Assembly (NCBI GenBank): GCA_950106755.1
Contig: OX467089.1
Span: forward strand, 7,442,501 to 7,506,500
Origin: Climacium dendroides
Taxonomy: Eukaryota > Streptophyta > Bryopsida > Hypnales > Climaciaceae
Reading direction: 5' to 3'
DNA length: 64,000 bases
Below, piece after piece: positions 1 through 10,734 of the stretch. Each line of letters begins with the position of its first letter. Within the stretch, counting starts at the first letter, position 1. A model generated the notes under the pieces. The model was not told the origin of the DNA. It did not search any database and saw only the letters and a program-made list of their open reading frames with translations. The position numbers and the translations under genes are program-made.

Positions 1-351
1 CATTACAGGCAATGTTTCAAATGACTAACAAAGTCTAATGTTGGTGTAGTTGTAGTCATATGTTAGTTTACATTGCAGTCATTTCAATGACTACAGACTA
101 GTGTAGCTTTTTCACAAGTAGTTTCATAGTCATATGTGAATTTATACTTTAGTCATTTTGATGACTATTGTAGCACTGTACCAGTAGTTTTATAGTCATA
201 TATGAAATAACACTGGAGTCATTGAAATGACTATTACAATCTTACCTCAATAATTTTGAAGTCATATAAGATAATAAGAGTTTTCTTGTAGCTTTCTAGT
301 ACTCTACTTGAAGGCTCTGGTTTATTGAAGAGGCCATAATTCTAATGTGAG

Positions 352-1259
352 ATGAATTATTATGGCATGCAGGGTACCAGAGGGGCAATTCGCACTAGGT
401 TGATAGCAGTAGAGGAGAAACAAAACAACATGGTAGAGGAGCAGAAGTACCTTCAAGGGAAAATGACCCAGATGCTGCAATACCAATCAGAGAACACCAA
501 ATTCATGGAAGAAGTCATGAATTTGCTCAAGGATCTCTCAAACTGCTTTTCATCAGTCCAAACCTCTAGCCCAAGCTTGGGCCTCTCTATTGTGGAGACC
601 CAAGCACCACTTGCCACAACGAAAGAACACATTATACAGACTCGCTCTAGAGCTCCCTTCAAGTCACCTCCAGCAGCTCTCTCCATACATGTGTCAGAAT
701 CAAGCAGTGATTCTGACACTAGCAAAAGAGCACCTTCAATAGCAAAGGTTGAAGAGCCTACCTCGGTGATACAAGAGCCACCAATGGAGGATGTAGTTAC
801 CTCAGATGTTGATCCTATAAATGTTGACCTAGTGGCAACTGCTGAACCATCTACTGTTGCCACAGTAGTTGAGGCTGGAGGTCCTACCCAACGACCTCCT
901 CGGACTTCTCCAAGGAAGCAAAAGGTGCTTGCAAAGTCAACCACGGAAGGCAATTCAACACTACAAGATAATTCAGCAAAGGTTAGATCTTTATTATGAC
1001 ATAGAAGTGAATACCAAACATTTTTAAATTCACAATGACATGTTAAAAGTTGGTAACAACCTTGATGATGTTGTCAATGTCTTTGTAGAAGGATTCCTAA
1101 GTGAATAGACTTGTGATTCCATTTCATTCAATCTTAGTCCTACATGTTCCCTCACTTATCATGTACTCACTAAATTAACCTTGTATTCTTTGCATTCTGC
1201 AGTCAAAATCTAGCAAGGGAGGAGCAAGGCCAAAGCCCATTCAAAAGAAAAAAGTGTAG
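352..1259 (+). CDS. Transposon-internal two-exon ORF, coiled-coil protein with basic tail
   Basis: The exons are 352-981 and 1203-1259, joined across a GT-AG intron with both sides in phase 0, giving about 228 residues. The start is the first ATG of the frame. Residues 15-65 are rich in Glu, Gln and Lys with heptad-like leucines and methionines and probably form a coiled coil. The middle is Ser/Thr/Pro-rich and acidic. The second exon adds a short basic tail (KGGARPKPIQKKKV) that resembles a nuclear localisation signal. Its place between the subterminal repeats of a CACTA element suggests an accessory, TNPA-like DNA-binding protein, but I recognise no domain and this is inference from position. 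It could also be a chance pair of open frames in a decaying element. Confidence 0.45.
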
Positions 1260-2330
1260 GTAGAGAAGGTAAAAAAACATGTCTATACAAAAGTTTCCTT
1301 AATAAATGTTAGAGGATAAGTGGAGTTGTAATTACAATCATGTTTTTTTAAATTCTCTAATTGGTTGCATGCACTTGCTACTTCAAGACAGAGGGTGCCC
1401 ACATAGTTACGAAGTAGTCATTTTTGTGGTTATGTCTACACAAAAACTGTCCAAATAGTCATAATGTAGTCATTTCTATGCTTATGACTACTTGGGGACC
1501 AAAGTATATGACTCTAGGTGAACTACTAGGAACCAATTGTCAATCACTCCCCTACACCGACAGTATATGTAGCCATAGTATTGATTGTATGCCTAGTAAG
1601 AGTCACTTGTGCAAGATCAGACTGAAACTTGACACCGTCATTTTTTTGTGGCAGTTCATTTGTGGGCGAGAAGTATTTTTGCTAAATCCAAAGAATTTGA
1701 AGTAGAGCGTTGCTACGGGTACCATCAGCGGATTGGGTGGGCAGCACAAGTTCCATTTTTGCACTATTCCTGACTCTTGCTACAATGTGGATGTCAAAGA
1801 GGCCATTTGGCCACAAGTGACACTGATGTTCCCAAATGCGGCTGATGACCAAACAAAGGTGAAGGACGCTGTGGGTTTCTGTACTTTGTGGGAGGGAAAG
1901 TTCATCAAAGTTGCTCTCTGAAATCCATAATTATGGTATGGGCTTTGCTATGTGTCTAAGACTTCTAACTGTGGATTGTAGACAAACCATTTTCAGAGAT
2001 AGATAATGTGAGTAGGAGTGTAAGAAGTATGTTTGTCATCAATGTGGTTATAGCCATCATGATGTCCCCTTTTTTAAATATACTATTATTTATATTTTAC
2101 TTGTCATTTATTTATAACAGCCTTAATATATATGATGTAAGCACCATTGTCAAAGTCATTTGTCCAAGTGGTTATTAAGCCAGAATTTGACATCTTTATG
2201 TTTGAAAAATATGCATCTCTAAGCTATTAATCATATACGGATTATCAATGGAAAAGAAGGCTTTGTTGGAATGGTACAATTTATGCACACTTTCTTCACA
2301 TATGTCTTATAACACTCTTTTTGAACTATA
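1260..2330. other. Interior of the CACTA element, degenerate
   Basis: No complete gene is visible. Two open stretches stand out. At 1424-1705 there are 93 codons rich in Cys and His. At 1733-1921 there are 62 codons beginning MGGQHKFHFC and ending FCTLWEGKFIKVAL. Their composition looks more protein-like than the surrounding DNA, and they may be exon remnants of the element's transposase or a captured gene. I could not match them to a family. Confidence 0.35.
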
Positions 2331-2880
2331 CAATGACTACGTGAAACCATACCCTAGTCATATCATAAGGCCGAGTCATTTTGCAGAATGACCCGATCAA
2401 GCACATCCCTAATCGTATTAATCACTACACTCAATTGAATAATATCTAATTTATGACTACGATAGCCTCAAATATGACTACAATATGACTGCACTCACCT
2501 CCGAAAAATCTAACAAATGACTACAGCAACCTTGAATATGACTACAATATGACTAACCTGAGATCAAGTATTCTGCATTTCAGCTCAAAATTTAGTCGTT
2601 ATCCAATAGAATCACTCCAATATCAACCGGTAAAAAACCGTCAACTCAGCAAGTTGGCTCTGTAGCCACATGGCAACGCACCATTGGAGGTGTCCATATT
2701 ATCACATCTGGATGAAGTTCCACATCAGCATACGATGAAAAAAAATGATCATGGTATAAATGACTATCTTGTCCATAATCACTCGTCCTCTATGACTCTA
2801 AGCCCAAAATCTACTTTCAGTCATACTATCGTCATAAGTGTCCGAAATGACTGGTTATGCAGTCATAGAGAGCAGTCATT
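2330..2880. repeat. Subterminal repeat array of the CACTA element
   Basis: ATGACTAC, TATGACTA, AGTCAT and their complements recur about every 20-60 bases, for example around 2330-2400, 2450-2560 and 2760-2880. The same motif recurs at 1-300 near the unseen left side. Dense subterminal repeats of this kind are a hallmark of CACTA elements. Confidence 0.7.
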
Positions 2881-3685
2881 GATAGCCCCTTTTCTACTAG
2901 TGAGCGCCGTCCCGGAGTCCACCAACTTATCCGAAGAGGAGGCACAAAAGGTGGCATTCAAGAAGGTGAATGGCCACTGGGTTTACAACCCGGTGACCTT
3001 GCCGTTCGATGAGAAAGCTGTTCTGGATAAGCTGTTTGTGGATCTGGAGATCAAGAAGGAGCCCAAGCGCAGCGAAGAAGAAGAAGCCCGGAAACGCCTC
3101 AAGGCCGAGGTAGTGGCGAACAAGAAGTTCAAGGAGTTGTCCGCCTACATGTACATATTCGGATGGGGCAACTTCTTCGAGCTGGACCTCGAGGACATGA
3201 CAAGTGCCGACGAGACGTCGGGAATGATCTTCAGGCCATTGGAGAAGAAGGGTGTCCTAGCCGTCCTCGACCGCATGGTGAAGGTCAACTTCACCAAGCA
3301 AATCCTGACCTTCATGCCGGACACGCTAGAGAGACCTACCTGTTGGGCGGATTGCATCAAGGCCTTCCCACTGAAAATTATCAACGACCAGCACACGTGG
3401 AAGGTTGCGACCGAAATCATTTCAGGGACAGCATCCGTCGACAATGAGGCGGTCAAGAAGCGGGTGCAAAAGTGGACTTGTGAAATCGTCTGGTCCAAAA
3501 ACAAGGACCACCTAAACGCGCTCTTCTGCAAGTGTAATGACAGGAACGTCACCGGCCCGTACCTGTCGTCGCTCCCTGCCACGATCCGCCATTACCGATA
3601 TTTGTGGGACAACGCGCGGAGACCAACCCAATTCCGGAAGAACACGAGGCAGGCGGACAAAGGAGACGAATTCAAGGCCTACGAG

Positions 3686-3977
3686 GTATGTCTCCTCTAC
3701 TTGGTCAGTTTAGACCGCTCGGTCTGATCTGTAATACAGTAGATATTGTCGAGTCCACATTCATGTTGTTCCAATGCCTTGGACAATGGCACAATCGTGT
3801 CACATTGTTCCACTGTAATGGAATGAATCCAAGCCACTTCAGAGCGACCGCTCTGAACTTTCATATTGTATACCTAGGATGCTGTCCTTCAGATCCATTC
3901 AAATAAGCATAGTGCGGGAGGTCTGATGCAAGTTCTCAGAGTTGTGATCCTCTAACCTAGTCAATTGCGGTGTGCAG
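3686..3977 (+). other. Intron 1 of the decayed gene, containing two dyad motifs
   Basis: The donor is GTATGT after GAG (3683-3685) and the acceptor is TGTGCAG before GAC (3978), phase 0 on both sides. The intron carries two imperfect palindromes, at 3709-3727 and 3838-3857. They belong to the same dyad class found in the short transposons of the GLP spacers, so the intron may have been seeded by, or contain, a relative of that family. Confidence 0.6.
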
Positions 3978-5366
3978 GACTTCCGAGACAAGGCGGAACA
4001 GAGCTTCGAGTCCACCGGCCTCTTCAAGCCGTTGTCTGGAAACCAAATAACGTACGACTTGGATAAGATGGGGGAGAGGAAAATCATCATGGCCTCCGAG
4101 GAAACTTGGTCGGCTTGGCTGAAGGTCTTTGAAGCTCACGAGCAAGGCACTCTGCACGACACGGACACGGGCGGTCCATTCAATGAAGTGGTGAGCAAGG
4201 ACGGGAACGCCAAGGTGTACAAGTTCCAACCCATCACGAATAATATGATGAAGGCCTTGCTTGGAATGGAAGATGACGCCGTCGGCGAGCTGGCCAAAAA
4301 AATCCTGGACGTGCCGCCCAAGGTGTACCTCAACAAGAGACCCACAGTCTGGACGTCGGCCATTCCTTTCCTCATGTGGTGCACAAACAAGAAGCACAAG
4401 ATGCAACTAGCGAAGGAGATTGTCGACAAGGCCGACACCTTCGGCATCGAGGAGGCCAAGGGCGTATTTCCCGAGCCGGGAGACATGAATGTCAAGGCTT
4501 GGCGGAATCTGAAGACCGCGTTGTGCATCAGTGGCTTCCACATGTGGCATCTCATAAGCCTCGGTTTGGATTGGGTGAAGTCCTAGTGCCGGTTAAGGAG
4601 GACAGTGGAGAAGCCCAAGAAGCCATTCCTGGCGGCGTTGGATCAAGTCGTGCAAAATGCCGACCGATGCGAGAAGGTCAGGAAGTGCTCCCGAGCCATC
4701 GTCTGCCGATGGATACGAAGCGAGAAGCACTTCGACCCACAGTTGTACGTGCATAAGAATGGGGCGTGGTCACCGTATCGATCGGAAACTGGAGCCGCGA
4801 AGACGGAGTACTGCGAGGTCGGCATTATTGACTTCCGACTATTTCCGAAGGTTGAAGGCATGGAGGTCACTTCCGGGCACGCAAAAATCATGGAGGAAGT
4901 GAGGGAGGTCTCCAACTCCACTATATCCAAGATCATGCACACGTGGATGTTCATCTTCAACTCGAAGCGGGCGGCTGCGGTGGACAGATTGGTGACGGAG
5001 CTCTTTCCGTCCTATTCACTTAGGCGGGAATGTGACTATGTGATCTGCAAGGGAGAGCCGACCTTCAAGGAGAGGAACAGGGACAAGGTCATGTACTTGC
5101 AGCGGAGTGCCAAGACCTTCATGAACTCCAAGTTGGTGGACGCTAAGGGCAAGGTGCCCAAATTGTCCAAGGACGAGGACAACGACCTCATAGCCACGGA
5201 TCCCATGTATAAGACTCGGGAGATCTGCCGCCACGATTTCCCTCGGATCCTGTCCAAGCGCGAGCTACGGTACGACGTGTACTTACGCTTCATCGACAAG
5301 TTCTACAAGGATCAAGGGACGGTCATGCTCGTCTTCGCTGGAGTGAAAGCAGTCTCGGCATGCACG

Positions 5367-5475
5367 GTAATGATTTCACCACTCGTGTTTTGTTTCTTTG
5401 CAGGGGCTATATGGTCCAGAAGAATAGATATTGCACGTTCACGTTTTGTCCCTTCACTAACACTGTGTCCTGCAG
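5367..5475 (+). other. Intron 2 of the decayed gene
   Basis: The donor GTAATG follows codon ACG (5364-5366), and the acceptor TCCTGCAG precedes ATG TTG at 5476. Both sides are phase 0 although the genomic frame changes from 3 to 1, which is what an intron would produce. A competing acceptor (TTTGCAG near 5403) exists but leads to a less protein-like frame. Confidence 0.55.
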
Positions 5476-7739
5476 ATGTTGTGTCGCAGTTCCGTCTCCT
5501 TCATGATCTCCACCGAGAAAGCCCTTCTCCTCCATTCCGTGCATCAGCAGATTGGTGCGGAAATGTGGCCTTATGTCTTCGTGCCGGGGTACACCCTCAA
5601 GTACGACTACGACGGGCAGTCCCCGACGCAAAGATGTCGACCGACCATAGAGGAGGAGCCCGCACCAACCGAAGAGGAAGCCATGTCGGACGAGGCATTG
5701 GACATCGTCGATGCCGGGCATGTGGACGTGGAACACCCCATTGAGGATGAAGAAGTGGACAAAGGGGGAGAAGAGGACAAAGAAGAAGAGGAAGGGGAGG
5801 ACAAAGAAGACCTACTCGAACGAAGGGGAGAAGATCTTCATCAAAGGGGGGCAATATTGGAGGAAGTGGAGGGGCTCGAAGATGATGATGATGACGAGGA
5901 TGAAGAAGAGGACGAGGATGAGGAAGACGATCTAGACAAAGACGTATTAGATGATCGAACGCACGACCGTGACGAAGAAGATAGCGGCCCTGAAATCATA
6001 GGGGAATCGTCACAAAACCGTATGGAGAGCAAGGCAACGGTACAGTTTGAGGAGGCTGCCATCAGATCGACGAGTGCTCCTCGTAACGATCAGACTGTGC
6101 AGTCTGATCACGCGTCTTCCATTGTAGCAGTTCAGAGCGGGCGGTCTAATTCAGCCCCTTCCTTGTCTCCCACTTCTCCATCCTCCCATCCACAGCTTCA
6201 AACTCTGCGTTTCGATTCTCCTCCAGCACGAGTTCCGGAGCTGCAGAGGGCCCAGACCGATCCTGCCTCACCCCTATCGAGTCGTAGTCATCCTCGCCTC
6301 CAAGAGGTTCAAACCGTGCGATCTGAAGTGAGCGGCTCCATCTTCAAAACTCCCGCTCCGCGTACATCCACAGGCCCATCTTTCAGTACAGGCACTTCTC
6401 GTGAGGGCTCTCCTCCTGCCCTTCCCAAGATGCAAATCGAGGATCTCCAGACGGAGTTGGACGATCTCAAGGCAAGACTCTCTAAAGAGCAACGGGTGGA
6501 GCTGGAGATTGTCCGATCCAACGTCGGAGACTACTCCACTAAACCTGCGCGGGGATCGATGGATGAAAAAATTACCAAGATCAAGGGCGTTCTTCGGGAG
6601 TTGAAGTCTGCTTGACCCCCACTGGATGCCAATGGAGTGAGCAAGCTCATCACGGTGCATGTCGCCGTTGATACCTTGCGGTCGCAACTACCTCCCGCCG
6701 GCCCCGAGGAACTCGTTCTCTTGGCTCATGTGCGGGCCATGAAGCAGAAGCTCAATTTGGCTCTCCAAAATGCCAAGGAGAACCCGATTGACCTCGACGA
6801 CGTGGATGACGAAGATCTGAATATGCGGCTCTCCACGGCGAAGGAGAACAGGGAGGAGTACAGCTAGATGGTCAAGGCTGCCACCCAAGGGGGGGATTGC
6901 ACTCCTTCAGACGCGGAGACCACATCTGGAGGTGGAACGGCCGCACCTCAGGCGTCGGGGAGCTCGGACGTGGGGAGGAAGGAGACGAAGCCCGACACCA
7001 TGGATAAGAAGGCGGGCCTCAACCTCGCATACATCGAGAAGATGTCCGAGCGATACAAGAGGAAGCATTCTGTGGTGGTCGAGAAGTGTGCCGAGACCAT
7101 CGAGGCCCTCCAGAGGGAGAGAGAGGAGAAGGAGCGGCTGGAGCAGGAAAAGAAGGCCAAGCGCAAGGCCAAGAAAGCAGAGAGGGACCGCGAGCTCGCC
7201 AAGAAGGAGAGGTAGTTGGAGGAGCAGAGGAGGCAATAGGCGGAGATGGATAGGCAATATGAGGAGGACAGGAGGCGCGATCGGGAGTTGATGAAGATTA
7301 TGAACGAGCGCTACGGGATGTTCACTTCGGCGATGCCCAAGGCACCTCCTACACCCGTCACTCCCACGGCCCATCCTGCCAGCGAAATCCAGAACCTCTC
7401 TGGAGTGTCCACCACCAACTCGGCTTCCGCGACGGCCACAGCGGCGTCGGGCCTACAATTGTTGGGGACCGTGGAGCCTGCAACTATTTCGGTGAGTGTC
7501 ACTCGCGACCCAGAGTACGATGACTTGGCCCTCAGTCAGTTTCCGTTTATTCATATCCCTGAACCCATGCATCGTCCCAACGTGGTCGACGATGATCCTT
7601 ACGACCTGGACGTTCAATTGGGGGATATAGAGGCCTCGTTCACTAACTTGACTCAATAGTTGCTCCACCGCAACCCCCGCTGACGCGAGATGATCAAGCC
7701 CCGGTGGACTCGCCAGCCAAGGACGACGAGGCTTCCACG
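5476..7739 (+). pseudogene. Exon 3 of the decayed gene: acidic tract, Ser/Pro linker, coiled coil
   Basis: From 5640 to 5990 the frame encodes a highly acidic region with runs of Asp and Glu. From 6030 to 6430 it is Ser/Pro/Thr-rich. From 6430 to 6600 and again at 7000-7330 it encodes Lys/Arg/Glu-rich helices with coiled-coil character (pattern EKMSERYKRK, REREEKERLEQEKK). Frame 1 stays open across five in-frame stops, then the coding signal moves to frame 3 at 7662 and continues to ACG at 7737-7739 before a GTGGGT donor. Conserved coding texture on both sides of every stop shows the stops are recent. Functionally this part resembles a scaffold or nuclear coiled-coil protein, but no family is assigned. 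Confidence 0.6.
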
Positions 7740-8118
7740 GTGGGTAACCCCTACACATAGCTCCCATCTTTGTAGTTAGTCGTAGTGGTGTGGACGCTAT
7801 GTTAGGGTGTTACGTCGAGACGATCAAAGATCATCTCGACAAGTCTGTCTTGAGTCTATTCAGCCGCGAGACCGGGAGTCTGGAGACTTTCGTCTTGGTT
7901 AGGATTGTAGTGGTCTTGTTAGGTGTAGACTACTAGACTTGGACGTGACCACTGAACCTCTGCATTTACCGTTCAGTTTGTACAAACTTTATATTCCACT
8001 TGTAATATATTGGGTGCTTTTCTTTATACATGACTCTTGTTTCGTTGAAATGCTCTATGGGATTTGTCTCCAACTACTTCTGGACGTTGTAGTTACGCCC
8101 TTTGCATTTTCGATTCAG

Positions 8119-8466
8119 GTTGTCGATGCTCTCGCACGTGACAACAAGTCTCCGTTGTCCCCACTTCCCGTTTCGAGCCCGAGGAATGATGAAGTCCTAC
8201 CTACCATCCCCATGGAAGTCGGCTCTCCTGTTGTTGCTGTTGTCGAGGTCGTCCCTCTCGTCGACTTGGAAGTCGCCACTCCGGTGCCTCAAAACTTAGT
8301 GCCTCCTTCCCTCGTAGACGTCCATGCTCTCGTTGTCGATGAGGTCGCCACTCCGGTACCTATGAAGATGGTGCCTCCCTCCCTCGCAAATGTCGACACT
8401 CTCGCTGTCTTGGCGCCACCAGCACCACCTCCTCTCGCGGCCACCACTCCCACGGATGTAAGAAAG
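8119..8466 (+). pseudogene. Exon 4 of the decayed gene: Pro/Val-rich linker with internal repeats
   Basis: The acceptor CGATTCAG precedes GTT at 8119, and the donor AAG|GTGAGA falls at 8466/8467, both phase 0. The product is low-complexity and rich in Pro, Val and Ala. It holds an imperfect repeat of about 20 residues built on the core EVATPVP..(L/M)VPPSL, seen at roughly 8269-8313 and 8341-8385. The open frame upstream of 8119 has intron-like composition and is not counted. Confidence 0.5.
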
Positions 8467-8696
8467 GTGAGACTCCATGTCCTTGCAACCCTATGCTCGT
8501 TGTCTCTGTCCAGCACTTTCCTAAATAGTTTGTAGGAAGTGCACATCTCATTCAGGATAGAACTAGAATCTTCACAGAGAGGGGGTTGTCGTCTCTCTCT
8601 TAGCAAGGCAAAGCTTGAAGAGTCGCATGTTCATTTTTGTGGACTCCATTTCTTCATAAAGAAGAGGACTTTGAGCACGGGATTTTGCATACGCAG

Positions 8697-9683
8697 GTTC
8701 CACTGCTGGTGTCCGCGACGACGCCCCCTGTCGCTTTGCCTGTGTATAGTTATTTTGTCCTTCTGGAGTTGGAAGGGGTCCTCGCCCAAATTGAGGACAT
8801 TGGGCGCGTCCAGCCAACTCCCTCGACCACGAAGGCGAAGCCCTCGAAGGAGGATTACCACCCTCGACGGCGCCACGTCTTCGGCAAATACACGATGCAT
8901 TGCCGTCCCGACTTGCACCGCTTCCTCACGGGCTTGACGAATCGATTTTACGTCTCCGTCTGGACTCGGCTGCCCGCCGTCGTTGCCAAACCCATGGTCG
9001 ATTTCTTCTTTCACGACTTCGACCGTACTTACATGTGGGTCCTCGCGTTGGAGAACTGCACCTCCATTATTGAGAGGCGGCCGTGGTGGGAGTGCAGGTG
9101 CTCGCCCTTGCCGTCCCTTCCCGACCCACCCTGCCCGGGGCACCCCGCCCATATCTCATGTGATCCTACTATCGACGTGAACACCTACGTGCAGTTCCTC
9201 GACCATCCGAAGGGGCATCTGCGGTTGAAGGTGTTGCACAAGGTTGTGTGGGACACCGAGACGTTCATCACCAAGAACTTCCGGGCCAATTCGTCCAATA
9301 CCCTCCTCATCGATTCCTCTCCAGAGAGCAGCATCCTGAACCCCGTGCACAACGCCATGTTTCCCTTGTCGTATGTGGGCAGTGAACACGATTCCACTCT
9401 CTTGGGGACTGTGCACCCGTATCTCGAAGGCCTGCTCGCATCCGGTCTTAGCGTGTCACAATACGTGTCTCAGAACGCACTTTTTGGACACCTCACGATA
9501 CCCTTGAGACAGACATATCTGGGACTGCACGTTTGCGTGTTAGCCCCGTGGCAGGACAGGCACCTCGTGCTGGAATATCCGGACTTTGTCGGCAAATACA
9601 CTAGAGAAGGGGACGATTATTTCACCCGACAAAGAGGGAAGAGGAAGCCCCAAAAAAAATCTGATGCCCACACAAAAACTTGA
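8697..9683 (+). pseudogene. Exon 5: FCP1-homology (NIF-type) HAD phosphatase domain, catalytic residues lost
   Basis: Acceptor ACGCAG, then an open frame of 329 residues. HAD motif I is expected to read DxDG(V/T) but here reads LELEGVL (8763-8783), with both Asp replaced by Glu. The next landmark is CRPDLHRFL, followed by motif II VSVWT with the Thr kept. The Asp-Asp motif reads LIDSSPESS (Ser for the second Asp, near 9315). The order then continues with NP.......P, a YLEGL block and an FGHLTI block, as in plant proteins annotated with an FCP1 homology domain. FCP1/SCP enzymes dephosphorylate phosphoserine, for example in the RNA polymerase II tail. With these substitutions catalysis is unlikely. 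The last 60 residues do not resemble the family. This exon has no internal stop, unlike exons 2 and 3. Confidence 0.7.
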
Positions 9684-10330
9684 TGCGTGTGTAGGGGCGC
9701 CGACGCGTTCACGCTCTGGGCGGGCATACTGCCGCCGATTCCCGAACGGGCACTGGACGCGGCAAGCGGCGACGGATGCAAATGACAAAAGGGGTGGGCT
9801 CCTCCGACGGTTGCATGACCCCCGACGAGGCGGGCCAGGACGTCACGTCCGCTCGAATTTAAATGGAGGACGCAGTCGGCGGCCGCATGGAGATGCGACG
9901 GGTTGCACATATTGTAAGGTGGGCTCATCAATAGCTAATGGGGATGGCTGAATTCAGATACGCAAGGGCCGACGGGTGACTTTGATGGAGAAATAATTTT
10001 TTCCTGCCCTACCCTATGACGTAGTCTAGGATGGGGAGAAATTATTTCTCCATCGAACACTCTGTTGCGCTCCATTTCCACTCTGAACATGTCCTGGGCT
10101 TATTTATGCCGTCATTGAATGGCCACTCTTGTCCGACGGACCCTCACGGTTGGCTTGTTGTGCAGGATCCTGGGTGCACCATTCACATTTGCGGAGCCGA
10201 CCTCCTCCCAAAGCAACCACTACAAGCGGTTCAAACCGCCCGCTCTAAACCGGGGCTGACATCCTCGACTCGTTTGCGGAGGTCAAGATGGAAGGTTGCA
10301 CGGAGCTTCCGCCTTGGATATAGAATGTAG
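9684..10330. other. GC-rich non-coding tail after the decayed gene, with a hairpin
   Basis: GC content stays high to about 10300, but no convincing reading frame continues. A 16-bp inverted repeat (gatggagaaataattt at 9984-9999 and its complement at 10039-10054) encloses a 39-base loop. One copy of the recurrent dyad lies at 10230-10249. This may be the 3' untranslated or flanking part of the decayed gene or the end of a larger mobile unit. Confidence 0.4.
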
Positions 10331-10734
10331 TTGAGCTATAGAACTGTAGATGAATATTGGATTCTAAAATCATTTTCATTTTATCATTCTTCTCTACAAT
10401 ACACTCTAGTGCACCCCCCACATTGAATATAGAAATAAGAATATCCACGTTGTTATGAATAGTTTGGCTTCCCCATCGCTACATAGCATAGCACTCTTTC
10501 CCAAAGCATAGTGTCATTGGTATCATTGTAGCAAATCGGCCCCCTCTCAAATTGCATCATCGGGGCTCTTACAAATAACAAGAAGCATCTATGGATCACC
10601 ATTAATTTCTCCAATGCCAGCAGGCATCTATTGTCAATCATGTCGTTGCGAGATCCATGCAGGGCACTATGAGAACCTCAGACACACGCTCGTCAATTGC
10701 GGTGCCGACCAATTCTGACGCTGTCTATGTGCGG

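Larger units (their letters stand above)
1..2902. mobile_element. CACTA-type (En/Spm-like) DNA transposon, right portion
   Basis: The right end at 2880-2902 is tgatagccccttttctacta followed by gtg; read on the - strand it begins CACTAGTAGAAAAGGGGCTA, the typical terminus of plant CACTA elements. Inside this end (about 2330-2880) and again at 1-300 are many copies of short motifs of the form AGTCAT / ATGACTAC in both orientations. These are the subterminal repeats that the element's own DNA-binding protein recognises in this superfamily. The left terminus lies outside the window, so the expected 3-bp target duplication (agc at 2903-2905) cannot be checked. Between the subterminal zones are only short, degenerate reading frames, so this copy looks internally deleted or decayed. 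It interrupts the GC-rich gene that starts at 2903. Confidence 0.75.
2903..9683 (+). pseudogene. Decayed five-exon gene with coiled coil and C-terminal FCP1/NIF-like HAD domain
   Basis: Five GC-rich exons join in phase 0 at GT-AG introns: (truncated) 2903-3685, 3978-5366, 5476-7739, 8119-8466 and 8697-9683. Exons 1-2 encode about 720 residues that I do not recognise. Exon 3 encodes an acidic Glu/Asp tract, a Ser/Pro-rich linker and a long charged coiled coil. Exon 4 is Pro/Val-rich and exon 5 is an FCP1-homology domain. The frame is broken by TAG at 4584, TGA at 6613, TAG at 6865, 7213, 7237 and 7657, and by a frameshift near 7657-7662 after which frame 3 continues to the exon end. Each stop is one C-to-T step from CAG (Gln) or CGA (Arg). 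The 5' part was cut off by the CACTA element, whose terminus abuts codon AGC at 2903. The shared phase and continuous coding composition across introns argue for one ancestral gene. Alternatively this may be two neighbouring genes (exons 1-3 and 4-5). Confidence 0.65.

Noticed and set aside
453..953. A 166-codon - strand frame opposite the first transposon ORF
   Set aside because: The + strand frame has an ATG, a phase-compatible intron and a basic tail. The - strand frame is a mirror of its Ser/Thr/Pro-rich part.
5597..6062. Ser- and Leu-rich - strand frames over the acidic tract
   Set aside because: They are the complement of Glu/Asp codon runs (GAG/GAT read as CTC/ATC), a shadow of exon 3.
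6613..7659. Alternative genetic code with TAG read as Gln
   Set aside because: Neighbouring genes show ordinary usage, no organism context supports reassignment, a frameshift is also present, and a transposon has truncated the gene. Decay is the simpler reading.
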